From NCBI GenBank assembly GCA_022799175.1, contig JAAWNY010000025.1:1-39494 (forward strand): a stretch of DNA of 39,494 bases, in the 5' to 3' direction. Shown piece by piece: positions 1 through 8,037 of this stretch. How positions within the stretch are numbered: position 1 is the stretch's first letter; the number at the start of each line of letters is the position of its first letter. The translations under genes were made by a program, and so were the position numbers. This DNA is from Lachnospiraceae bacterium. Lineage in GTDB: Bacteria > Bacillota > Clostridia > Lachnospirales > Lachnospiraceae. The notes beneath the pieces were generated by a model. The model was not told where the DNA came from. It ran no database searches and was given only the letters and a program-made list of their open reading frames with translations.

Positions 1-56
1 TAAATCTCTGCAAAGTCAAAATCCCGCAGACGGTTTGGCGTTGGTTCTCGCCTCAT
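1..56 (-). CDS. possible N-terminus of a divergent gene, cut by left edge
   Basis: Read on the minus strand from an ATG at 56, the frame stays open to the window edge and would begin MRREPTPNRLRDFDFAEI. A purine-rich AAGGAA lies immediately before the ATG, which is close for a ribosome binding site. Only 18 codons are visible, so no family can be named. A divergent regulator next to an ABC efflux operon would be ordinary, but this is inference. The call rests only on an open frame and plausible amino-acid composition. Confidence 0.25.
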   Translation of the reverse strand, partial: MRREPTPNRLRDFDFAEI

Positions 57-152
57 TTCCTTGCTTATGCTTCTCGTTTCCTTATCTAAATGACATTGGG
101 TGTGAACAGTAACAGAAAAAGACGTTGACAAAGTCGGGGGGGATAAAATGGA

Positions 153-181
153 TTGACGAATAAGCCGGACAGGAGTAGGAT
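153..181 (+). promoter_or_regulatory. putative sigma-A promoter of the adaptor/ABC operon
   Basis: TTGACG at 153-158 and TAGGAT at 176-181 are separated by 17 bases, a good match to a housekeeping promoter. The predicted transcript would start about 65 bases before the adaptor ATG at 255. That ATG has its own AGAGGAG ribosome binding site 8 bases upstream. An overlapping TTGACA at 125-130 pairs with TAAAAT only at 13 bases and was not preferred. Confidence 0.5.
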
Positions 182-254
182 AGGGAAAGGAGAAAAATAA
201 GAAAAGGCAAGAAGAAGTTGGCAGGTACATTGACAGGAAAGAGGAGTTTGTGAC

Positions 255-1583
255 ATGACGGATCAGGAATTTGAAAAGGAATTGGCAGGACTGATGACAG
301 AGGATGCGCCAGGAAAGAAGAAAAAGGAAAAATGGCCGGGAAGAGTTTGGCGCAGATGGAAGTCCTGGAGCCGGAAAAAGAAAATAATGGTGGGAGTGGC
401 AGTTGTAGCTGCTACTCTCTTTCTGGTGGTGAAAGGAAAGGGAGGCGGTAATGACGGAGCGATAATGGTTTCTACGGTACCGCTGAGCAAAGGAGACGTG
501 GAGGAGATACTTTCCATCAGTGGTCCGATTTCGGGTACAGATAGCGCGGAAGTAGTATCTCGGCTACATGCAGAAATTTTGGAGATTCTGGTGAAGGAAG
601 GAGATAAGGTGAAAGAGGGACAGATATTGGCCCGGCTGGATCCGGAAGATGTGCAAAAAGAGGTGGAGATTGCCCAGAATGCTTATAATCTGGCGGTTGC
701 GGAGCGGAATGAAGCTCAGATTCAGGCGGAGGCCGGTTATGGAAAAGCCTTGCAGGATGAGCAGGCAGCAAAGAGGGACTATGATCGCAAGGCTATGCTG
801 TATGCCGGAGGAGATGTCTCTTTGATGGAGCTGGAGGCAGCAAAAGATACACTGGCGGAAGCATCCAGGCAGGTGGCTACCTTTACCTTGAAAAACGGTA
901 AGCCGGTGGCAAATGAGTCTTTTGATTTGCGAATACGGAATGCAGAGTTTGAACTGGAGAAGAAGAGAAAGGAATTGGAGGAGGTGGAGGTCACCAGTCC
1001 GATTGACGGTACAGTAGTGCGGGTCAATTCCCGGGTGGGACGTTTTGCCGATACGGTGGATGCGGATCGGCCTCTGTTTTCGATCGATAATCTGGAAAAG
1101 CTGGAGATGCGAATCAATGTCAGCGAGTATTCCATCGGTAAGGTGAAGGTAGGACAGAAGGCGGAGATATCGGCGGATATTCTTGGCGGCGAGACAGAGG
1201 AGGGAGTGATCACTTCGATTTCTCCGACTGGTGAAGAAAAGGGCGGCGGTTCCACGGAGCGGGTGATTCCGACTACGATACAGATTCAGAATGCTGATAC
1301 GAAGCTGATCGCCGGGATCACGGCCCGGGCGCAGATTGTGCTCAATGAGTCGAAGGATACCTGGGTGGTACCAATGGGGGCGCTGGTGGAAAAAGAAAAC
1401 GGGACTTGTCTGGCCACGGTGGAGAATAATGTGGTGAAGATGATTCCGGTGGAGATCGGTGTGGAGAGCGATGTAAATGTGGAAGTGAAAGGGGAAGGTC
1501 TGGCAGAGGGGATCTTTTATATTCCTTCGCCGATGGCTTTTCTGGAGGACGGTATGGCAGTTGTGACAGCCCCTATGCAGTGA
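255..1583 (+). CDS. membrane-fusion (MacA/YknX-like) efflux adaptor
   Basis: This 442-residue protein is an HlyD/MacA-type adaptor that would join an ABC permease pair to the outer side of the membrane. It has a basic cytoplasmic N-terminus (residues 1-43), one transmembrane segment at about 44-62 (IMVGVAVVAATLFLVV), a first half-lipoyl motif near 100-125 (EILVKEGDKVKEGQILARLD), a helical hairpin rich in Glu/Ala/Lys, a second lipoyl half near 245 (VEVTSPIDGTVVRV), and beta-barrel and membrane-proximal domains to the end. It is first in a four-gene cluster with an ABC ATPase and two permeases. In Firmicutes such sets (YknWXYZ-like) export peptides or toxic compounds or relieve envelope stress; the substrate here cannot be told. 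The ATG at 255 has a good ribosome binding site. Confidence 0.9.
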   Translation: MTDQEFEKELAGLMTEDAPGKKKKEKWPGRVWRRWKSWSRKKKIMVGVAVVAATLFLVVKGKGGGNDGAIMVSTVPLSKGDVEEILSISGPISGTDSAEVVSRLHAEILEILVKEGDKVKEGQILARLDPEDVQKEVEIAQNAYNLAVAERNEAQIQAEAGYGKALQDEQAAKRDYDRKAMLYAGGDVSLMELEAAKDTLAEASRQVATFTLKNGKPVANESFDLRIRNAEFELEKKRKELEEVEVTSPIDGTVVRVNSRVGRFADTVDADRPLFSIDNLEKLEMRINVSEYSIGKVKVGQKAEISADILGGETEEGVITSISPTGEEKGGGSTERVIPTTIQIQNADTKLIAGITARAQIVLNESKDTWVVPMGALVEKENGTCLATVENNVVKMIPVEIGVESDVNVEVKGEGLAEGIFYIPSPMAFLEDGMAVVTAPMQ

Positions 1584-1641
1584 ATCGGGCGTTTTAGGAC
1601 GGATTTGAGAAGACATAAAACAGCTGCGACGGAGGAAAGCT

Positions 1642-2487
1642 ATGGGATTATTTAATCAGAGAAGTGAGAAGAACAGAGTGGGAAGCCCTCCGCAGTATAT
1701 GACGGAAAATATTAGTGAGGAACTAATTCGTCTGGAAGATCTGGTGAAAATCTATGATACAGGGGCGCTGAAAGTTCTGGGGCTAAAGCGGATCAATTTG
1801 ACGATTCATCGAGGAGAGTTTGTGGCGATCATGGGTCAGTCTGGATCGGGCAAATCGACATTAATGAATATCTTGGGCTGCCTGGACCGGCCGTCTATGG
1901 GACATTATTATCTGGATGGTGTGGATGTGGCGGCGATGAATCCAGACGAATTGTCGCTGATACGGAACCGAAAGATAGGGTTTGTGTTTCAGTCGTTTAA
2001 TTTGATTTCACGAACCTCGGCTTTGAAAAATGTGGAATTGCCAATGACTTATGCCCGCAAAAACAAGAGATTTCGAGAGCAGCGAGCCAGGGTCCTTTTG
2101 GAGCGGGTGGGTTTGGGAAAGCGGGCGGAGCACATGCCGAACGAGCTTTCCGGCGGCCAAAGACAGCGGGTGGCGATTGCCCGTGCTCTGGCTAATGAGC
2201 CACCGCTTCTTCTGGCAGATGAACCGACAGGAAACCTGGACACGGCGGCATCCGTGGAGATTATGGAGTTGTTTTCCCAGCTTCATAAGGAAGGGACTAC
2301 GGTGGTAGTGGTGACTCATGAGGAGGAAATCGCGGCGTTTACGGAGCGGATTATTCGGTTTCGGGATGGGGAGATTGTCAGCGACAACTCTAATGTGCCG
2401 CGGGAGCCTGGGAAAAAGGCGGATAGCGCCAAAACGGTAAAAGAAGATGGAATGAATAGAAGCAATGTAACAGAAGGGAAAGAATAG
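1642..2487 (+). CDS. ABC transporter ATP-binding protein (MacB/LolD class)
   Basis: This 281-residue ATPase powers the neighbouring permeases. Walker A is GQSGSGKST at about residues 65-73, the Q-loop lies in VFQSFNLI, the signature is [15 protein letters not shown], Walker B is [12 protein letters not shown], and the switch histidine is in VVVVTHEEE. The sequence is typical of the MacB/FtsE/LolD branch, which usually drives mechanotransmission rather than substrate passage through the membrane. A 25-residue N-terminal extension before the ABC fold and about 35 charged residues after it are longer than in the minimal family. GGAGG stands 6 bases before the ATG. The next gene begins 2 bases after the stop, so the genes are translationally close. 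Confidence 0.95.
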   Translation: MGLFNQRSEKNRVGSPPQYMTENISEELIRLEDLVKIYDTGALKVLGLKRINLTIHRGEFVAIMGQSGSGKSTLMNILGCLDRPSMGHYYLDGVDVAAMNPDELSLIRNRKIGFVFQSFNLISRTSALKNVELPMTYARKNKRFREQRARVLLERVGLGKRAEHMPNELSGGQRQRVAIARALANEPPLLLADEPTGNLDTAASVEIMELFSQLHKEGTTVVVVTHEEEIAAFTERIIRFRDGEIVSDNSNVPREPGKKADSAKTVKEDGMNRSNVTEGKE

Positions 2488-2489
2488 CT

Positions 2490-3701
2490 ATGCTGATAGA
2501 AAATATGCTGATGGCATTTTCAGCCATCCGTGCCAATAAGATGCGTTCTTTTCTGACTATGCTGGGAATCATCATCGGAATCGGTTCTGTGATCTCCATT
2601 GTATCAATTGGCGATACCATGCGGAGTATGTTTGAGGAACTGTATCGGAAAATCGGGATTACTCAAGCATATATTGCTATTGGTTATTGGGTGGATGACT
2701 GGCGGCAAAGTGATTACTTTACTCTGGATGAGATGGAGCGAATCAAGGAGATCTTTGGCGATGAGATCGCTTATATTGACAGCGATGCTTTTACCTCCGG
2801 GGATGCGGTTTGTGCCAGAACCACTGTAAAATTTAACTATCAGGGGATCGACTATAATTATCAGGAAGTACAGCCGGTCAATATGGTGTATGGCCGGTAC
2901 TTGAATGAGGGGGATGTGCTGGGGCGGAGGAAAAATGTTGTGATGGATACCACCAGCGCCATGAATTTGTTTGGGGTGGAGAATGCGGTGGGGAAAACGT
3001 TTCGCACAACGATCTACGGCACCATGGACGAGTATACAGTAGTAGGGGTATACCGTAAGGATCTGAATCCCTTTCAGGCCATGATGATGGGGGCCAATAC
3101 AGAGGGCGGCGAAGCATTTGTACCTTACACGATTTTGACCTGGCCCAATGACTACTTTTATGATATCCGGATTTTTGCTCGGGATGAGGCTACGATGGAT
3201 ACGTTTTTTGACAACTTGAAAACTTATGTGGCAAAATCAAAAGGAAGAAATCCAGAGGATTTTCGTATGGAAACGGCGAAAGCTCAGATGGGCCAGTGGG
3301 ATAGTATGATGGGCGGTCTGGCAACGGCTGTGGGCGGCATTGCGGCTATCTCTCTGCTGGTGGGAGGAATTGGCATAATGAATATTATGCTGGTATCGGT
3401 GACTGAGCGGACCCGAGAGATTGGAATTCGGAAGAGTCTAGGGGCAAGAACCCGTGATATCTTGGTGCAGTTTTTGACAGAATCCGCGATATTGTCTGCC
3501 TGTGGCGGGATCCTGGGGATTTTATTGGGAGGCGGAATTGTGACTCTGGGTGGTCGGTTTTTCGGTGTGCAGGCGATTGTGAAGCCGGCTGTGGTGGTAT
3601 TGGCAGTGGGCTTTTCGGCTATGGTGGGAATCTTTTTTGGGATTTATCCAGCGTCTAAGGCAGCTAAGAAAGATCCGATCGAGGCGCTACGATATGAGTA
3701 G
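2490..3701 (+). CDS. ABC transporter permease, FtsX/MacB type (copy 1)
   Basis: This 403-residue permease has the MacB/FtsX plan: one transmembrane helix near residues 22-42 (MLGIIIGIGSVISIVSIGD), a large extracytoplasmic MacB-type domain to about residue 265, then three helices in the last 130 residues. The conserved coupling sequence TERTREIGIRKSLGARTRDI precedes the last helices, and the C-terminus ends in the typical DPIEALRYE. MacB normally fuses ATPase and permease; here they are separate genes as in YknYZ. It begins 2 bases after the ATPase stop. A second permease of exactly the same length follows, so the complex may be a heterodimer. Confidence 0.93.
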   Translation: MLIENMLMAFSAIRANKMRSFLTMLGIIIGIGSVISIVSIGDTMRSMFEELYRKIGITQAYIAIGYWVDDWRQSDYFTLDEMERIKEIFGDEIAYIDSDAFTSGDAVCARTTVKFNYQGIDYNYQEVQPVNMVYGRYLNEGDVLGRRKNVVMDTTSAMNLFGVENAVGKTFRTTIYGTMDEYTVVGVYRKDLNPFQAMMMGANTEGGEAFVPYTILTWPNDYFYDIRIFARDEATMDTFFDNLKTYVAKSKGRNPEDFRMETAKAQMGQWDSMMGGLATAVGGIAAISLLVGGIGIMNIMLVSVTERTREIGIRKSLGARTRDILVQFLTESAILSACGGILGILLGGGIVTLGGRFFGVQAIVKPAVVVLAVGFSAMVGIFFGIYPASKAAKKDPIEALRYE

Positions 3702-3812
3702 AGACAGAGCAGATAGATAATGTTTAGAAAAATGGCAACCGGTTTTAGGAAATGGCTGTTGTACCGGGAAACGCGTGAGAATACGCCGTGAGAGCGGGAA
3801 GAAAGAGGGATT

Positions 3813-5024
3813 ATGCTGATAGAGAATATGAAAATGGCATTTTCGGCTATCCGTGCCAATAAAATGCGTTCGTTTTTGACCATGTTAGGAATCATTATCG
3901 GAATTGGTTCGGTCATTGCTATTGTGTCTATCGGAGATACCATGCGAAGTATGTTTGAGGGATTGTATCGGGAGATCGGAGTGACACAGGCATATCTTTC
4001 GATTGGCTATTGGGTGGATGATGTGCGGCAGAGTGATTATTTTACCTTGGATGAGATGGAGCGGATCAAAGAGGTATTTGGAGATGAGATTGCTTATATT
4101 GACAGCAGACCTTATGTATCGGCAGATGCTATCAGTGGCAGGACTACGATCCAGTTCAGCTTCAGCGGCATTGATTACAATTATCAGGAAGTGCAGCCAG
4201 TTGATATGATATATGGCCGGTATTTGAATGAGGGAGATGTGTTGGGGCGCAGAAAAAATGTAGTCATGGATACCGTCAGCGCCATGAATCTTTTTGGCGT
4301 GGAAAATGCAGTGGGACGAACGTTTCGGACTACTCTTTACGGGACTACGGAGGAGTATACCGTAGTGGGGATATACCGCAAAAAGCTGAGTCCTTTTCAG
4401 GCCATGATGATGGGAGCGAATACGGAAGGCGGTGAGGCATTTTTGCCTTACACGATTCTGACTTGGCCCAATGATTATTTTTATGCGTTGCGGATTTATG
4501 CCAGAGATGAAGCAACCATGGATGAATTTTATAACAGCCTGAAGTGGTATGTGGCAAAGAGCAAGGACCGGGTGCCGGAGGATTTCCGGTTGAACAGCGC
4601 CAAGGACGAGATGGGACAAATGGACAGTATGATGGGCGGCTTAGCGGCAGCGGTAGGCGGCATTGCCGCTATTTCCTTGTTGGTGGGCGGGATCGGTATT
4701 ATGAATATTATGTTAGTGTCAGTGACTGAGCGAACCCGGGAAATCGGAATCCGCAAAAGTCTGGGCGCTAGAACCCGGGATATCATGATTCAGTTTCTTA
4801 CGGAATCCGCAATCCTGTCAGCTTGCGGTGGAATTGTGGGAATTCTGCTAGGAGGAGGGTTGGTAATGATCGGCAGCAGTCTTTTGGGGGTGCAGGCAAT
4901 TGTAAAACCAAGTGTGGTAGCATTGGCCGTAGGCTTTTCGGCCATGGTGGGGATCTTTTTTGGAATGTATCCGGCGTCAAAGGCCGCCAAAAAAGATCCG
5001 ATTGAAGCGTTGCGGTACGAGTAA
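3813..5024 (+). CDS. ABC transporter permease, FtsX/MacB type (copy 2)
   Basis: This is a second 403-residue permease, obviously a tandem duplicate of the previous gene. N-terminal helix, coupling region and C-terminal helices are nearly identical, and differences concentrate in the extracytoplasmic domain (around residues 100-115, 195-205 and 250-265). A 111-base gap with a GAAAGAGGG ribosome binding site separates the copies. Retention of both at the same length suggests a functional pair rather than a decaying copy. The likely assembly is one ATPase dimer with two different permeases plus the adaptor. The stop lies 5 bases from the end of a convergent minus-strand gene. Confidence 0.92.
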   Translation: MLIENMKMAFSAIRANKMRSFLTMLGIIIGIGSVIAIVSIGDTMRSMFEGLYREIGVTQAYLSIGYWVDDVRQSDYFTLDEMERIKEVFGDEIAYIDSRPYVSADAISGRTTIQFSFSGIDYNYQEVQPVDMIYGRYLNEGDVLGRRKNVVMDTVSAMNLFGVENAVGRTFRTTLYGTTEEYTVVGIYRKKLSPFQAMMMGANTEGGEAFLPYTILTWPNDYFYALRIYARDEATMDEFYNSLKWYVAKSKDRVPEDFRLNSAKDEMGQMDSMMGGLAAAVGGIAAISLLVGGIGIMNIMLVSVTERTREIGIRKSLGARTRDIMIQFLTESAILSACGGIVGILLGGGLVMIGSSLLGVQAIVKPSVVALAVGFSAMVGIFFGMYPASKAAKKDPIEALRYE

Positions 5025-5029
5025 AAACG

Positions 5030-6190
5030 TCATGCATGGATAGACAGAGAATAAGCACTGTTTCCTATTATAGATTGCAGAATATCAGCAGAATTGCCAT
5101 ATTCTAAATTGTGTAGAAATTGATTCATGTTCAGCCGATCACGGATAGAAAGGCTTATGCCTGCCTGGTTGGATGCTGCGATAAAAGCTTTTTCGATATC
5201 TCCGGTTTTCTGGTATTGTTTGAGGGCATGCTGATAGGTGGTAAAAGTGTTTGGAGAATGGATTGATGTATCATCAAGCTGCCGGTTCATGTAGGTTTCA
5301 AAGGAACTCAAAAGCAGAGAAGACATCTCTTCTCCCATGCCCCAATGACTGAGGGTATGTGCTATCTTCATGTACTGGACAGCCAGATGAATGCCTAGTT
5401 CATTGTCGCTCATCAGGTTCCATTCATGGGGATTCATTTTGGTGGCAGCTTTGGCGACAAAACCGGCGGCTTCCAGTTCCTTTAAAGAAGAAACTTCCGC
5501 GTCTGGATTGTCGATCCAGTTATCTAAAGACATGGCTTCCAGACCAAAGGAGAGGAGAGCATAAGAAACATTATCTTTCTTATCTAGAATGCCTCGCTCT
5601 TTGGCAAGGGATTCGATCTCTTCCGCCCGTTTATCGATGGCAGAGGAGAACTCTTTTCCCAGTTGAGAGGCAGCACCAGGATTTCCCATTTGTTCGTAGA
5701 AGCGGCCCACAGAGTTTTGATAGGAGTTGACAAGTCGATTTTTGGCCTGCGTCCAAAGCTGTTCCAGTTTGTTCATTTTTTCTGACAGAATGTCTTCGTG
5801 GTCGGCAAATTGATGGTTCAAACTGGTCTTGGCGGCGATATACATAGAAGCCATATGGTGAACGGAGCGCTGGAGATCATCGGCATTGTCGATCGTGATC
5901 TGGATGTGAGAGACATAGTTTTCTATATTTTCCCAATCAATTCCATCATTTTTTGCTTCGTCTGGTTCATAGATGGCTAGTTCTCCCAAAGAGGGGGTGG
6001 GGCCATGAAAGTACAGTTCATCTTTGCTGGCAGTTATCAAGTGTTCACCAAGCAGTTTGGCAACAGAGCTTTCATAAGTATCGAGATTGGAAGACGCGGC
6101 AGTTTTGGTTTTGGGAGAACGGGTAGTAGTTTGGGATGTAACGGAAGTGATTTTGTTAGAACGATATCCCGTGGCAGGTTTGATTTCCAT
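5030..6190 (-). CDS. uncharacterised alpha-helical protein
   Basis: I do not recognise this 386-residue protein. The N-terminal 40 residues are Ser/Thr-rich and probably disordered (VTSQTTTRSPKTKTAASS). The rest is predicted helical, with Leu/Glu/Lys/Gln heptad-like stretches around residues 95-215 (QFADHEDILSEKMNKLEQLW, then EEIESLAKERGIL). No signal peptide, transmembrane segment, nucleotide-binding or metal motif is visible. The ATG has an AGAGGATTATC ribosome binding site upstream, and codon use and length support a real gene. It stands alone between convergent and divergent neighbours, so context gives little help. A cytoplasmic structural or regulatory protein is as far as the sequence goes. 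Confidence 0.75.
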   Translation of the reverse strand: MEIKPATGYRSNKITSVTSQTTTRSPKTKTAASSNLDTYESSVAKLLGEHLITASKDELYFHGPTPSLGELAIYEPDEAKNDGIDWENIENYVSHIQITIDNADDLQRSVHHMASMYIAAKTSLNHQFADHEDILSEKMNKLEQLWTQAKNRLVNSYQNSVGRFYEQMGNPGAASQLGKEFSSAIDKRAEEIESLAKERGILDKKDNVSYALLSFGLEAMSLDNWIDNPDAEVSSLKELEAAGFVAKAATKMNPHEWNLMSDNELGIHLAVQYMKIAHTLSHWGMGEEMSSLLLSSFETYMNRQLDDTSIHSPNTFTTYQHALKQYQKTGDIEKAFIAASNQAGISLSIRDRLNMNQFLHNLEYGNSADILQSIIGNSAYSLSIHA

Positions 6191-6346
6191 GATAATCCTC
6201 TTTTCTACAATTGATTGTGCTCCCCTTGTCTGTCGAGGGGAAGAATTGTTATGAATATATTATAACAGAAAATGGGAAAAAACAATAGCAATGTTATTTA
6301 GGTAAGTAGTGACAAAAGGTACGCTAAGGAAGAGGGGAGAGAAGCA

Positions 6347-6436
6347 ATGGGAAATCATGTATATTATGATCCAGATAGCGGTATATGCCGGAAATGGATG
6401 GGGCTATTTTTTTGTGGGATGTTCATATATTTTTAA
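6347..6436 (+). CDS. possible 29-residue peptide upstream of the Sel1 gene
   Basis: An ATG at 6347 preceded by AGAGGGGAGAGAAGCA opens a 29-codon frame starting MGNHVYYDPDSGICRKWMG and ending in an aromatic/hydrophobic tail (CGMFIYF). Its TAA overlaps the AAGGAGG that serves the Sel1 gene, so it could be a leader peptide coupled to it. Such short frames also arise by chance. No family is known to me. Confidence 0.25.
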   Translation: MGNHVYYDPDSGICRKWMGLFFCGMFIYF

Positions 6437-6454
6437 GGAGGAGTAAAGATAAAA

Positions 6455-7780
6455 ATGAGAAATTATTATTCTGACACGTTAAAAGAGGGACTTCGGTTGC
6501 TGTATTTCCAGGCGGAGGATTCTTCTCGGTATGCAGAAGGGGTGCAGCTTTTGGAACAGGCGGTAGCAAATGAGGAGCCGGATGCGTTCTACTTTTTGGC
6601 CAGATGTTATGGCTGGGGAGACGGAAATGTAAAGGATGATGACCGAAAAGCAAAAAAATTGTCCAAGCGCGGAATCGAACTGGGGAGTGATCTTTGTGTG
6701 TTGGGCGCCGATCGGATGGATATTCTTAAGGGCGATATCGAAAAAGCGATGACCGGGACGCTAAAGGACGCTTTTGATGGCGTGTTGGCAATGGCAGAGG
6801 ATGGGGAGCCGATGGCTCAATATGCCATTGGATTATTTTATTTTTGGGGAGATATGCTTCTTCATTTTCAAAAGCCATCCAGAGAAGAGTTTATTCAATG
6901 TGAAAAACAGAATGCTGCCGAGGCGCTTAAGTGGTTCCGCCGTTCGGCAGAGCAAGGCTGTATCCCGGCTTTTCGAAATGCATTTAACAGTGTGCGGAAT
7001 GGCGTGAATGGTGTGGAACAGAATTTAGAAGAGGCTCTTCGATGGGCGGAGACGATGGATGGTAAGGTGGATATGCGAGACTATTATCATTCACTCGTTT
7101 TGGAGTATCAGAAATTGAAACGCTATGCCGACGCGATTCGTTGGTGTGAGCGAGGACACCGGGAAGGGATTACGGTTTGCACGATTGATCTGGGGCTTGC
7201 TTATCTGTATGGCGACAGAGGGGTAAAAGAGGAAGATGCCGAGGCGTTGAGGCTCTTTCAAATAGCAGCAGAAGCTGGAGACGAGTATGGTTGCTATAAT
7301 ATGGGACGTTGCTTTTATAACGGCTGGGGTTGCGAGAAGGATTATGGTAATGCTTTTTATTGGTTTCAAGAAGGTTTTCGCCGTGGACATCAAGCGTCTA
7401 AAAAATATCTTGCTTACTGTTATTTCTGGGGACGCGGTACAGAAGTTAACTATGAGCTGGCAGTTCGCATGATGACTGAACTTTTGAAAGAACGGCAAGA
7501 TTATCCTAAGGAGTTGTTGGGTTATTGCTGTCTTTATGGCAAAGGAATTGGCAGGGATACCATCCGGGGGAAGCGTCTTTTAGAGGAAGCGACGCAAGAG
7601 AAAAACAATCTGGCTTGGAAATTCCTCGGAGATATGTATGATGAGGGGATTGGAGTTTCGGAAAATATTTCTATGGCAGTGTCCTGTTATCAGAAAGCGG
7701 CCGATAAAGGAGTTGCGGGGGCTGCCGAAGCTCTTGGACGGTATAAGAAGACCTTATTTGGGAAATGGAAAAGAAGATAG
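6455..7780 (+). CDS. Sel1-like repeat protein
   Basis: This 441-residue protein consists mostly of Sel1 (TPR-like) alpha-helical repeats, which act as protein-interaction scaffolds. Repeat cores are visible as YFLARCYGWGDG (about residue 51), AQYAIGLFYFWGD (about 120), IDLGLAYLYGDRGV (about 243), YNMGRCFYNGWGCEKD (about 279), YLAYCYFWGRGTEVN (about 317), LGYCCLYGKGIGRD and FLGDMYDEGIGVSEN (about 390), each followed by an A-x-x-x-x-x-A-A type helix. There is no signal peptide or membrane segment, so it is probably cytoplasmic. The ATG at 6455 follows AAGGAGGAG at a somewhat long spacing. Partner and pathway cannot be told from neighbours. Confidence 0.85.
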   Translation: MRNYYSDTLKEGLRLLYFQAEDSSRYAEGVQLLEQAVANEEPDAFYFLARCYGWGDGNVKDDDRKAKKLSKRGIELGSDLCVLGADRMDILKGDIEKAMTGTLKDAFDGVLAMAEDGEPMAQYAIGLFYFWGDMLLHFQKPSREEFIQCEKQNAAEALKWFRRSAEQGCIPAFRNAFNSVRNGVNGVEQNLEEALRWAETMDGKVDMRDYYHSLVLEYQKLKRYADAIRWCERGHREGITVCTIDLGLAYLYGDRGVKEEDAEALRLFQIAAEAGDEYGCYNMGRCFYNGWGCEKDYGNAFYWFQEGFRRGHQASKKYLAYCYFWGRGTEVNYELAVRMMTELLKERQDYPKELLGYCCLYGKGIGRDTIRGKRLLEEATQEKNNLAWKFLGDMYDEGIGVSENISMAVSCYQKAADKGVAGAAEALGRYKKTLFGKWKRR

Positions 7781-7792
7781 GGAAAACGAGAG

Positions 7793-7888
7793 GGTAGCCA
7801 AATAAGTCCTTCGCTATATCTCATATCTCGTGTTCGTGAACCGTCGGATACGGGATATGGGAAATGGCGGGGGACTTATTTGATTACT
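7793..7888 (+). repeat. long imperfect inverted repeat (RNA-type hairpin)
   Basis: Arms 7799-7830 and 7851-7882 (32 bases each) pair almost end to end, and pairing continues inward at 7831-7836/7845-7850 and outward past a C-A mismatch. Both outer arm ends read CAAATAAGTCC / GGACTTATTTG. Nearly all departures from perfect complementarity become G-U pairs in plus-strand RNA, with about one A-A mismatch, leaving an 8-base loop around 7837-7844. No T-run follows, so it is not a standard intrinsic terminator. It lies between the Sel1 gene and the rex promoter. It could be a processed structured RNA, a decayed palindromic element, or a barrier to read-through. Confidence 0.7.
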
Positions 7889-7967
7889 CGCTTGTTTGTA
7901 ATAGGATCGTCTTTTTATGGACAAATTTTTATTTCAAAAGTGACATTGTATTTAAGTAAAAACCTAT

Positions 7968-7996
7968 TTGACATTGTCTTTTTGTGCAGATATAAT
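7968..7996 (+). promoter_or_regulatory. consensus sigma-A promoter of rex
   Basis: TTGACA at 7968-7973 and TATAAT at 7991-7996 are separated by 17 bases, a perfect match to the housekeeping consensus. A 9-base direct repeat, TGACATTGT, occurs at 7941-7949 and again at 7969-7977 over the -35 box, which could be a regulator site. No clear Rex operator of the TTGTTAA-N4-TTAACAA kind is visible here. Confidence 0.8.
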
Positions 7997-8037
7997 AATT
8001 GTGTAAGAATAAAAGGAAATATGAAGAGGTGAATATC

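Noticed and set aside
125..147. TTGACA followed by TAAAAT as the first operon promoter
   Set aside because: The spacing is only 13 bases; the pair at 153-181 with 17 bases fits better.
564..1616. 350-codon minus-strand frame
   Set aside because: It lies entirely across the adaptor gene, which has clear family motifs; the His/Leu/Arg-rich composition is typical of an antisense shadow.
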